Source of the DNA: Anaerorhabdus sp036641015
GTDB taxonomy: Bacteria > Bacillota_I > Bacilli_A > Erysipelotrichales > Erysipelotrichaceae
Assembly: GCF_036641015.1 (NCBI RefSeq)
Contig: NZ_JAVWFO010000027.1
Span: 1-24,904 of the forward strand
DNA length: 24,904 bases
Direction of reading: 5' to 3'
Shown in pieces: positions 16,438-23,714 of this stretch (position 1 is its first letter; every line of letters starts with the position of its first letter). The position numbers and the translations under genes were made by a program. The notes below the pieces were generated by a model. That model ran no database searches. It was not told where the DNA came from and saw only the letters and a list, made by a program, of their open reading frames with translations.

Positions 16438-17367
16438 ATGAAAAAGTTATCCATTGTAGTGCCTTGTTATAACGAAAAGGAGACTGTTTCATTATTTTAT
16501 GATGCTACTTCTAAAGTAGTTGAAGAAATGGGAATAGATTACGAAATCATTTTTGTAAATGATGGCTCAAAAGATAGTACATTAGATGAATGCTTAAAAT
16601 TATATGAAGCTCATAAAAAAATAGTAAAGGTTATCGATTTCAGTCGAAACTTCGGTAAAGAAGGCGGATTATTAGCTGGTCTTGAATATGCTACAGGGGA
16701 ATATGTAGCAGTAATGGATGCTGATTTACAAGATCCTCCATCATTTTTACCGGAAATGTTTAAAGAAATGGAAGAAAAAGGTGTAGATATTGTAGGAACG
16801 CGCAGAGTGTCACGTAAAGGTGAACCTCCAATACGTTCATTTTTTGCAAGGCAATTCTATAAACTTATTAATAAATTCTCAGATGTAGAAATTGTGGATG
16901 GAGCTAGAGATTATCGTCTAATGACTCGTCAAGTAGTTGATGCTATCTTAGAACTAAAAGAATATCATCGTTTTTCAAAGGGTATATTTGTTTGGGTAGG
17001 ATTTAAAACTATCTACTTAGAATATGAAAATGTTGAGCGAGTTGCAGGTGAGACAAGTTGGTCTTTTTGGAAATTACTTTCATATGCAATTGAAGGAATT
17101 ATTGCGTTTACAGTTGCACCATTAAGAATCGCAACATTCTCTGGTATCTTTATTTCTGCTTTTTCATTCCTATTCATGTTATTTATCATTGTGCGTGCCG
17201 CATTGTTTGGTGATCCTGTAAGTGGATGGCCAAGTATGATGACGATAATTTTATTCTTAGGTGGTATACAATTAGTTGCATTGGGTATCATTGGCGAATA
17301 TTTATCAAAGACTTATATGGAAGTTAAAAAACGTCCAAATTATATTGTTAGAAAGATTTACGAATAA
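16438..17367 (+). CDS. DPM1/GtrB-type polyprenyl-phosphate glycosyltransferase (GT2)
   Basis: A 309-residue protein of normal length for the GtrB/CsbB/YkcC family. SIVVPCYNE (5-13), FVNDGSKDST (39-48), FSRNFGKEGGLLAGL (68-82) and the DXD block D94-A-D-L-Q-D-P-P101 are all present. RDYRLM is the conserved Arg/Asp strand of the family, and two C-terminal TM segments end in LGIIGEYLSKTY. It should load a sugar onto undecaprenyl phosphate for later use outside the cell. Unlike the paralogue at 6827-7762 it keeps the canonical DADLQDPP, so the two probably use different donor sugars. It is first in an operon with the LCP transferase, separated by 11 nt from the next gene, with TGGAGGT as ribosome binding site. 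Confidence 0.93.
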   Translation: MKKLSIVVPCYNEKETVSLFYDATSKVVEEMGIDYEIIFVNDGSKDSTLDECLKLYEAHKKIVKVIDFSRNFGKEGGLLAGLEYATGEYVAVMDADLQDPPSFLPEMFKEMEEKGVDIVGTRRVSRKGEPPIRSFFARQFYKLINKFSDVEIVDGARDYRLMTRQVVDAILELKEYHRFSKGIFVWVGFKTIYLEYENVERVAGETSWSFWKLLSYAIEGIIAFTVAPLRIATFSGIFISAFSFLFMLFIIVRAALFGDPVSGWPSMMTIILFLGGIQLVALGIIGEYLSKTYMEVKKRPNYIVRKIYE

Positions 17368-17378
17368 AGGAGAACCTT

Positions 17379-18041
17379 ATGACAAAGAAAAAAAGTAAAA
17401 TTAATGGCTATTTGCTAATAGTTATTCTAGCGATGGCAGTAGTTGTTACATTGCTATTTGGATTTAATATTGTATCTGTTGGACTTAAAAAAGGTGCTGG
17501 AGCAGGAACAACTGTAGAAGTTGATTCTGGTAGTACAATGAAAAATGATCAATATACAATTGGTAATAATCCAACAGATTTTAGTAAAGAAACATTTAAA
17601 AAATTAACAAAAGCATTAAAAGATAATGTACCAGAAGATATTGCAACTGCTGTTGTAGAAAACTTTATTGCTGATTTTTATACATGGACCAATAAAGATG
17701 GTAACTATGAAGTTGGTGGAACTCAATATATTTGGTCATCAAAGTATGTTTCTTTTATGGAACAACAACGTTATGGCTTCTATAAGGATTTAGATTTATA
17801 CATTAGCCAATATGGACGTGAGAATTTATTAGAGGTTGATACGATAACTGCATCAGCTATTAAAATTGATGGCGATTATGAGTTTAATGGCAGCACATAT
17901 CCACAATACTATGTAACTGCTGAATGGACATACAAAGCAACAGATAAGATTGACACTAGTGAATTCATGGATATGGGATATTTCATTGTTGCTAATCACG
18001 ATGGAAGATACGAAATCGTTGAATTCTATGGTGCATATTAA
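17379..18041 (+). CDS. Single-pass membrane-anchored extracytoplasmic protein of unknown function
   Basis: A 220-residue protein I do not recognise. A basic start (MTKKKSK) and one TM segment (about residues 10-33) place the rest outside the cell. After a Gly/Ser/Thr-rich linker (38-55), residues about 65-220 look like a compact alpha+beta domain: a helical pair (KETFKKLTKALKDNV, then a helix around AVVENFIADFYTW) followed by strands rich in Tyr and Trp. The shape loosely recalls NTF2-like domains, but no catalytic motif is visible and there is no Cys. It starts behind AAAGGAGA, 11 nt after the GtrB-like gene, and its stop codon shares its final A with an ATG just ahead of the LCP gene. Its fixed place suggests a partner of the LCP protein or the glycosyltransferase (inference). 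Confidence 0.75.
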   Translation: MTKKKSKINGYLLIVILAMAVVVTLLFGFNIVSVGLKKGAGAGTTVEVDSGSTMKNDQYTIGNNPTDFSKETFKKLTKALKDNVPEDIATAVVENFIADFYTWTNKDGNYEVGGTQYIWSSKYVSFMEQQRYGFYKDLDLYISQYGRENLLEVDTITASAIKIDGDYEFNGSTYPQYYVTAEWTYKATDKIDTSEFMDMGYFIVANHDGRYEIVEFYGAY

Positions 18042-18055
18042 TGGGAGGGACTAAA

Positions 18056-20821
18056 ATGACAAAGAAGACAAAGAAACAAACTGGTCGCATTCGTCGTGAT
18101 CTAACAGTCTTAAACATTATTTATACTGTTATAGCATTTGTAATCAACATATTAATGTGGTGGTCTATTTATAGCGTTGTACGTTATAGTTCACTAAGTA
18201 AATGGTTATTTATTGCATTAAATATTGTAGTTTTATTAATATTACTTGTTATGGATTACTTATTATTCATGTTAATAAGAACTAAAAAAGTAAGATTTAT
18301 GAATACTGTTTCAGCTATGTTAGCAGTTCTATTACTAATTAGTGGATTCTCAACATTCCTTGTAACTAAAGTTAACGTAAATGTTAATAAGATTACTAGC
18401 TCTGGATCAGGAACAGTAAAAGAAAACGTAGAAACAAGTATTGTAGTTTATAGTGAGTCTGGTACATCTTCAATTACAAAGATTGAAGAATTAGCAGGTA
18501 AGACTGTAGGTGTTATAGAAAATACAAACTATGCAACATTAGGACAAGAAGAACTTTCGGCTAAGGGCGTTACGGTAAGTATTGAGCCATTTAGTGATTA
18601 TATTACGGCAGCACAAGCATTATTTAACGGCGAAATAGATGCAGTTATTATGCCAAACAATTATGTTGGGTTATTAGAAATAAACGATGGATTTGGTGAA
18701 TATCTTGATAAAACAACAGCTATTTCAACGTTCTCTAAAGTTGTTCAAGTTGAAACTGAAACAGGATCTACAAAAGATATTACTGCAGAACCATTTACAG
18801 TATTGATTCTTGGGGTAGATGAAGGAAGATCTGATGCAATAATGGTTGCTTCATTTAATCCAATTAGTATGAATGTTACATTATCATCATTAGCACGTGA
18901 TAGTTATGTTCCTATTGCTTGTTATAGTGGTAAGAGTTCAGATAAACTAGGACATGCGCGTGCAGTTTCACGCCAATGTGCTATTGATACAATTGAAGAT
19001 TTATTAGATATTAACATTGATTACTACTTTGAAAGTAATTTTAAAGGAGTAGTAGAAATGGTTGATGCATTAGGTGGAATTGTTGTTAACAACCCATTTG
19101 AATTTGTTGGTCAAAACTCATCAGCAGAACGTGGACACAAAACTGTTTGGATTCCAGCTGGAGAAAACGTACCTTTAAATGGTGAACAAGCATTAGCATT
19201 TGCTCGTGAAAGACATTTATATTCTACTGGAGACTTCCAACGTCAAGCAAATCAACAACAAGTTATTCAATCAATATTACGTGAAGTTGTACGTTTGCGT
19301 GATGTTTCAAAAGGTGTTGCAATGATGGATGCAGCTGGTGAAAACGTTAAGACAAATATGTCTATCGATCAGCTAATTTCATTATTTAATTACACTATGA
19401 AAAAAGTAAATAGATACTATGACAAAGAGCATGTTGAAGATGTATTTAATATCATTGGATCACGTGTAACAGGTTATGGAGATAGTATATGGAATGAAGG
19501 AATGCAATCCGCTATCTACTATTACCGTCTATTTGAAGGTGCTATAAAAGATACTCGTGCAGCAATTGAAAGAAATATAGATATGACTAGTGCAATTACT
19601 GCACCAAAAGAAATATCGTGGAATGCTAAGTGGGAATTTGTAGCTCCAGTAATTGCAAATGAAACTTATGCAGAAAAGGTTATTGTTTCTGAAGTACCAG
19701 ATACATTACCTAATTACACAACTGTAGGAAAACTTCAATCTTGGGCTAAAGCATTCAATATAACAGTAAACATTGAATACATTGGTGAAGGTATGGAAGG
19801 CTATGATGCTAGTAAAGCAGATGGAACAATTATTTGGCAAGATGTTGCTGCAGGATCTAAAGCTAGCACATTTACAGTAATTAATGTCAAAGTAATTAAG
19901 AAAGATGCTAAACCAGTAACCGCTTGTCCTACTGATGCTACTGGAACTCATCCAAATTGTGTTTGTACAGATACAACAAAGAAATACAATAAAGATAAGA
20001 ATGTATGTGAAGTTCCAGCACCAACAACGGGAACAGAATTTACATTAACAGTTAAGTATGTTAATAAAGATAACAATACAGACATACAAGCGGCAACAAC
20101 TCAAAAAGTAGTAGGTGGACAAACATATACCGTTACCCCAACTGCGAAAATCACAGTGGGTGGTGTTGATTATAAACCAGAACATGCTACTTATAGTGGA
20201 ACTATGCCAAGCAATGATGCATCTGTAACAGTGTACTATGTAAAATCTGGTGGAGGTACAACTCCTGCTTGTCCTGCTGGATCATCAGGAACACATCCAA
20301 ATTGTGTTTGTACAGATGCGAATCAGCAATATAACAAAGATAAGAATGTATGTGAGGCAAAACCGCAAGTAGAGCTAAAACATACTTGGACAGATACTGG
20401 AAAAATAGTAACTGAATCAGTATGTAATGCTGATGGAACATCAACGACAGGTAAAAAAGAGCAAAAATGTCCTGGTGATGCAAACCATAAAGAACATTTT
20501 CAAAATGTAGATTACAACAAGACAGGATGCACGGTTCAACCAGTTCCATGTTCTGCACCAAATACAAGTGGTAATGTTGGGGCATGTGTGTGTATTCCAG
20601 GATATACAGGTGACGCCAATTCTGCGGCAGGTTGCTCAGCAGATCCAAATACTGAAATAGGTTGTAAAGCCTTGAGTAAGTTTTGGTATGATGGGGCTTG
20701 TCACGATACAGAAAAGCCAGCTGAACCAGTTGTTACTAGATTTGGTAAAACTCAGCCTAACTTTATAAAATTCAACAAATCTGTTATTGATTTTGCAAAG
20801 AACCTATTAACAATTAAGTAA
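18056..20821 (+). CDS. CpsA-type LytR-CpsA-Psr (LCP) glycopolymer transferase with long Cys-rich C-terminal tail
   Basis: A 921-residue protein; the ATG at 18056 follows GGGAGGG. Three TM segments (about 20-42, 47-75, 83-105) lead to a CpsA-type accessory domain (about 125-235, a substrate-binding-protein-like half fold). The LCP catalytic domain follows (about 247-415): ILGVDEGRSD (251-260), Arg281-Asp282 in LARDS, and FARERH...GDFQRQANQQQ (382-402), giving the conserved Asp and Arg residues that bind polyprenyl-pyrophosphate. LCP enzymes attach glycopolymers to peptidoglycan. The tail is unusual: a PASTA-like segment (about 540-615), two 30-residue Cys repeats (623-652 and 738-767) flanking a MucBP-like domain (about 661-730), then a Cys-rich EGF-like region (CxCIPGYTGD at 844-853). 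Seventeen Cys lie after residue 620, and a Cys pair (289, 308) sits in the LCP domain. No LPXTG sorting signal is present. Confidence 0.9.
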   Translation: MTKKTKKQTGRIRRDLTVLNIIYTVIAFVINILMWWSIYSVVRYSSLSKWLFIALNIVVLLILLVMDYLLFMLIRTKKVRFMNTVSAMLAVLLLISGFSTFLVTKVNVNVNKITSSGSGTVKENVETSIVVYSESGTSSITKIEELAGKTVGVIENTNYATLGQEELSAKGVTVSIEPFSDYITAAQALFNGEIDAVIMPNNYVGLLEINDGFGEYLDKTTAISTFSKVVQVETETGSTKDITAEPFTVLILGVDEGRSDAIMVASFNPISMNVTLSSLARDSYVPIACYSGKSSDKLGHARAVSRQCAIDTIEDLLDINIDYYFESNFKGVVEMVDALGGIVVNNPFEFVGQNSSAERGHKTVWIPAGENVPLNGEQALAFARERHLYSTGDFQRQANQQQVIQSILREVVRLRDVSKGVAMMDAAGENVKTNMSIDQLISLFNYTMKKVNRYYDKEHVEDVFNIIGSRVTGYGDSIWNEGMQSAIYYYRLFEGAIKDTRAAIERNIDMTSAITAPKEISWNAKWEFVAPVIANETYAEKVIVSEVPDTLPNYTTVGKLQSWAKAFNITVNIEYIGEGMEGYDASKADGTIIWQDVAAGSKASTFTVINVKVIKKDAKPVTACPTDATGTHPNCVCTDTTKKYNKDKNVCEVPAPTTGTEFTLTVKYVNKDNNTDIQAATTQKVVGGQTYTVTPTAKITVGGVDYKPEHATYSGTMPSNDASVTVYYVKSGGGTTPACPAGSSGTHPNCVCTDANQQYNKDKNVCEAKPQVELKHTWTDTGKIVTESVCNADGTSTTGKKEQKCPGDANHKEHFQNVDYNKTGCTVQPVPCSAPNTSGNVGACVCIPGYTGDANSAAGCSADPNTEIGCKALSKFWYDGACHDTEKPAEPVVTRFGKTQPNFIKFNKSVIDFAKNLLTIK
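19922..20011 (+). repeat. Copy 1 of a 90-nt Cys-rich coding repeat in the LCP tail
   Basis: This 90-nt unit encodes 30 residues starting ACPTDATGTHPNCVC and ending in DKNVCE. It matches the copy at 20267-20356, with a long near-identical core (CATCCAAATTGTGTTTGT) and an almost identical end. Four Cys are spaced C-x10-C-x1-C-x13-C. Confidence 0.85.
20267..20356 (+). repeat. Copy 2 of the 90-nt Cys-rich coding repeat in the LCP tail
   Basis: Same length and Cys spacing as the copy at 19922-20011, here starting ACPAGSSGTHPNCVC. The two are separated by a MucBP-like domain of about 85 residues, so the architecture is repeat, domain, repeat. Conserved spacing at DNA level suggests a recent duplication inside the gene. 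Confidence 0.85.
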
Positions 20822-20827
20822 CATATA

Positions 20828-20857
20828 ACCCAAGAAAGGTGATTTCTTGGGTTTTTT
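20828..20857 (+). terminator. Strong intrinsic terminator after the LCP gene
   Basis: A perfect 10-bp stem, ACCCAAGAAA (20828-20837) with TTTCTTGGGT (20843-20852), has a GGTGA loop and continues into TTTTT. It starts 7 nt after the LCP stop and ends the gtrB-like/LCP transcript. Confidence 0.9.
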
Positions 20858-20871
20858 ATATCATATAAACA

Positions 20872-20880
20872 TGGTACAAT
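20872..20880 (+). promoter_or_regulatory. Extended -10 promoter of the nucleotide-sugar operon
   Basis: TGGTACAAT (20872-20880) is an extended -10 with the hexamer TACAAT. No clear -35 is visible; the expected position overlaps the T tract of the preceding terminator. Transcription would begin near 20887, with the TGGAGGA ribosome binding site at 20894-20900 before the ATG at 20906. Confidence 0.45.
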
Positions 20881-20905
20881 ATGGTAGTAATTATGGAGGA
20901 TTTCT

Positions 20906-21796
20906 ATGAAAGGAATAATTCTTGCAGGAGGAAGTGGAACTCGTTTATATCCACTTACAAAGGTAACTTCAAAACAATTGTTACCAATTTATGATAAACC
21001 AATGATTTACTACCCACTAAGTACATTAATGTTAGCGGGCGTTAAGGATGTTTTAATTATTTCGACACCTACAGATTTACCAAACTTTGAAAGATTGTTA
21101 GGTGATGGATCGCAATTTGGTATTAATTTACATTATAAAGTTCAAGAGGTTCCTAATGGATTAGCTCAAGCTTTTGTTTTGGGTGAAGAGTTCATTGGAG
21201 ATGATGAAGTATGTATGGTACTAGGAGATAATATTTTCTATGGTAACCAATTTGGTAAAATGCTAAAGAAGGCTGTAGACAATAAAGGACGCGCTACTGT
21301 ATTTGGACAATATGTTCATGATCCAGAAAGATTTGGTGTAGCTGAAATTGATGAGAGTGGGAAAGTATTAAGTTTAGAAGAAAAGCCTACTAATCCTAAG
21401 AGCAACTATGCGGTAGTGGGATTATATTTCTATGATAATCGTGTTGTACAATATGCTAAAGATTTAGAGCCATCAGCACGTGGTGAATATGAAATCACAG
21501 ATTTAAATAAAATTTATCTTGAAAAAGGTGAACTTGATTGTGAAGTTTTTGGTCGAGGATTTGCATGGCTTGATACAGGAACAATTGATTCGTTAGCACA
21601 AGCTACTAATTACGTACGCACAATTGAAGAAATACAAGGTATTAAAATTTCAGTGCCTGAAGAAATTGCGTATTATAACAAATGGATTACGAAAGAACAA
21701 TTATTAAAAGCTGCTGAGCAATATGGTAAGAGTGGCTATGGAGAATATTTAAGATTTGTAGCATCAGGATCATTAAAAACAACGTATAACAAATAG
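20906..21796 (+). CDS. rfbA: Glucose-1-phosphate thymidylyltransferase
   Basis: A 296-residue protein, standard length for RmlA/RfbA. It makes dTDP-glucose from dTTP and glucose-1-phosphate in the cytosol. The nucleotidyltransferase signature GGSGTRLYPLT (residues 8-18), the SKQLLPIYDKPMIYYPLSTL block (22-41), the VPNGLAQA substrate loop (about 82-89) and the LGDNIFYG metal-site block (about 107-114) are all intact, as is the GRGFAWLDTGT motif later on. This is the committed step toward dTDP-6-deoxy sugars, and rfbB lies two genes downstream. It opens the operon behind TGGAGGA, and a promoter lies about 25 nt upstream. Confidence 0.97.
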   Translation: MKGIILAGGSGTRLYPLTKVTSKQLLPIYDKPMIYYPLSTLMLAGVKDVLIISTPTDLPNFERLLGDGSQFGINLHYKVQEVPNGLAQAFVLGEEFIGDDEVCMVLGDNIFYGNQFGKMLKKAVDNKGRATVFGQYVHDPERFGVAEIDESGKVLSLEEKPTNPKSNYAVVGLYFYDNRVVQYAKDLEPSARGEYEITDLNKIYLEKGELDCEVFGRGFAWLDTGTIDSLAQATNYVRTIEEIQGIKISVPEEIAYYNKWITKEQLLKAAEQYGKSGYGEYLRFVASGSLKTTYNK

Positions 21797-21807
21797 ATTG
21801 AGGTCAT

Positions 21808-22698
21808 ATGAAAGTAATTTTTTTAGGATGTGGATACTTAGGGTATAACTTAAGTGAAGCATTAAAAAATAAACAAGAAGTTGAAGTATGGGGGCTGGAT
21901 AGCCCATATGCTTCACTTTCTACATGTTTTAGGAATGTCGATGTATTTAATCTAGATGAACTTAGTAAATATGATTTAAATGATGCGATTATTGTTGATA
22001 CAGTATCATTAGTATCTAACTCAGCAACATCAGATAATGATGATTTATATCTAGAAAAATTAAAAAATAAATACAATGAACTATTTAATTATTTGAAAAC
22101 AAGAAATATTAATTCATATTACTTTATTTCAAGTGGTGGTACGGTATATGGTGAAACAAATATACCAATAAAAGAAAATCATGAATTGTTAGCGAAGACA
22201 TTATATGCAAAAAGTAAAGTTATGTTAGAAGAGTGTTTAAAAGAATCGGGACTAAACTATGTAATACTGAGATTAAGTAATCCATATGGTGGATTTCAAG
22301 TAACTGATAAGAAACAAGGAGTAATTCCAATCCTTATTGAAAAAATTCTTAAAAATGAAGAATTTGAACTGTGGGGAGAAAGTAATACAGTTAGAGACTA
22401 TATTTACATTGATGATTTAGGCCAATTGTTTAATAAACTAATTGATCATAAAATTCATAATGAAACGATAAATGTTGGTTCAGGTGTAGGGCATAGTTTA
22501 AAAGAAGTATTTGATTTAGTAGAGAAAAATACAAATAAAAAAATAAATGTAAAACATGTACCAAGTGATGTACCTATCGTAAAATCAATTATTCTTGATA
22601 TAACTAAGTTATTAGATTTAACGAAAATAGATATTAATACCACACTAGATGAAGGTATTAAAAAGGAAGTCAAAAGAATACAGGAGGAACTAAAATGA
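21808..22698 (+). CDS. NAD(P)-dependent SDR-family sugar epimerase/dehydratase/reductase
   Basis: A 296-residue extended-SDR protein. The nucleotide-binding motif is GCGYLG (residues 7-12), a variant of GxxGxxG. FISSGGTVYGE (107-116) supplies the catalytic Ser/Thr, and Tyr133-x3-Lys137 in YAKSK is the catalytic pair. LRLSNPYGG and RDYIYIDDL are typical of sugar-nucleotide epimerases. It lies between rfbA and rfbB, overlaps the rfbB start by 4 nt (ATGA) and has GAGGT as ribosome binding site. It probably acts on a dTDP-4-keto-6-deoxy sugar, either reducing or epimerising C4. It does not look like RmlD, so dTDP-fucose-, talose- or quinovose-type products are conceivable (inference). It ends in the only TGA stop in the window. 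Confidence 0.85.
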   Translation: MKVIFLGCGYLGYNLSEALKNKQEVEVWGLDSPYASLSTCFRNVDVFNLDELSKYDLNDAIIVDTVSLVSNSATSDNDDLYLEKLKNKYNELFNYLKTRNINSYYFISSGGTVYGETNIPIKENHELLAKTLYAKSKVMLEECLKESGLNYVILRLSNPYGGFQVTDKKQGVIPILIEKILKNEEFELWGESNTVRDYIYIDDLGQLFNKLIDHKIHNETINVGSGVGHSLKEVFDLVEKNTNKKINVKHVPSDVPIVKSIILDITKLLDLTKIDINTTLDEGIKKEVKRIQEELK

Positions 22699-23714
22699 AA
22701 ATTTGTGTAACTGGAGGAGCAGGATTTATTGGTAGTAATTTTGTTTATTATATGTTAGATAAACATCCTGATTATGACATTGTGTGTTTGGATGCTTTAA
22801 CATATGCGGGTAACTTAGAAACATTAGAAGAAGCAATGAAGAATCCAAAATTTAAATTTGTTAAGGGTGATATTGCTGATAGAAAATTTGTTTATGATTT
22901 ATTTGAAAAAGAGAAATTTGATATTGTAGTTAATTTTGCTGCAGAGAGTCATGTTGACCGTAGTATTGAAGAACCAGAAATATTCTTGGTTACTAATATT
23001 TTAGGAACTCAAGTATTATTGGATGCTTGCCGTAAATATGGAATTCAACGTTTCCATCAAGTTTCTACAGATGAGGTATATGGTGATTTACCATTAGATC
23101 GCCTTGATTTATTCTTTACTGAGGATACTCCATTACATACTTCAAGTCCATATTCTAGTAGTAAAGCTAGTGCTGATTTATTAGTACTTGCATACTATCG
23201 TACTTATGGATTACCAGTTTCAATAAGTCGCTGCTCAAATAACTATGGACCATATCATTTCCCGGAAAAATTGATACCATTAATGATTTCTAGAGCTCTT
23301 GCTGATGAAAGTTTACCAGTATATGGAAAAGGCGAGAATGTGCGTGACTGGTTACATGTTTACGATCATTGTAGCGCTATTGATTTAGTTATTCATAAAG
23401 GTAGAGTAGGTGAAGTATACAATATTGGTGGGCATAATGAACGTACTAATTTAGAAGTAGTCAAGACTATTCTAAATGCATTAGATAAACCTGAAAGTCT
23501 TATTACATATGTAACTGATCGTAAAGGTCATGATTTACGTTATGCAATAGATCCAACTAAGATGGAAACAGAATTAGGTTGGAAACCAGTATACAATTTT
23601 GATACAGGTATTAAACAAACAATTGAATGGTATTTAGACAACAAATCTTGGTGGCAAAATATTATTAATGGTGAATATCAAAACTATTATAAGAAAATGT
23701 ACGAGGATAGATAG
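22695..23714 (+). CDS. rfbB: dTDP-glucose 4,6-dehydratase
   Basis: A 339-residue extended-SDR enzyme that turns dTDP-glucose into dTDP-4-keto-6-deoxyglucose. It shows TGGAGFIGSN (6-15), LDALTYAGNLETL (family block that contacts NAD and dTDP), FAAESHVDRSIEEP, STDEVYGDL with the catalytic Thr-Asp-Glu, YSSSKASAD with the Tyr-x3-Lys pair, and the late RPYDHxxR-like segment in RKGHDLRYAIDPTKM. All match RmlB/RfbB. It starts inside the end of the SDR gene behind an AGGAGGA site (22682-22688), and the next gene starts directly at its stop, so the operon is tightly coupled. Confidence 0.97.
   Translation: MKICVTGGAGFIGSNFVYYMLDKHPDYDIVCLDALTYAGNLETLEEAMKNPKFKFVKGDIADRKFVYDLFEKEKFDIVVNFAAESHVDRSIEEPEIFLVTNILGTQVLLDACRKYGIQRFHQVSTDEVYGDLPLDRLDLFFTEDTPLHTSSPYSSSKASADLLVLAYYRTYGLPVSISRCSNNYGPYHFPEKLIPLMISRALADESLPVYGKGENVRDWLHVYDHCSAIDLVIHKGRVGEVYNIGGHNERTNLEVVKTILNALDKPESLITYVTDRKGHDLRYAIDPTKMETELGWKPVYNFDTGIKQTIEWYLDNKSWWQNIINGEYQNYYKKMYEDR

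Noticed and set aside
18041..18043. ATG at 18041 as start of the LCP gene
   Set aside because: It overlaps the previous stop codon, and the GGGAGGG directly after it is the ribosome binding site of the ATG at 18056.
19922..20356. CRISPR or mobile-element repeat
   Set aside because: There are only two copies, both in frame in one gene and encoding matched Cys spacing, so it is a protein-level duplication.
20202..20648. 148-codon open frame on the - strand inside the LCP tail
   Set aside because: It lies wholly opposite a well-supported coding region with repeats and domain signatures, lacks a ribosome binding site, and its product is a His/Leu/Tyr-rich string typical of antisense translation.
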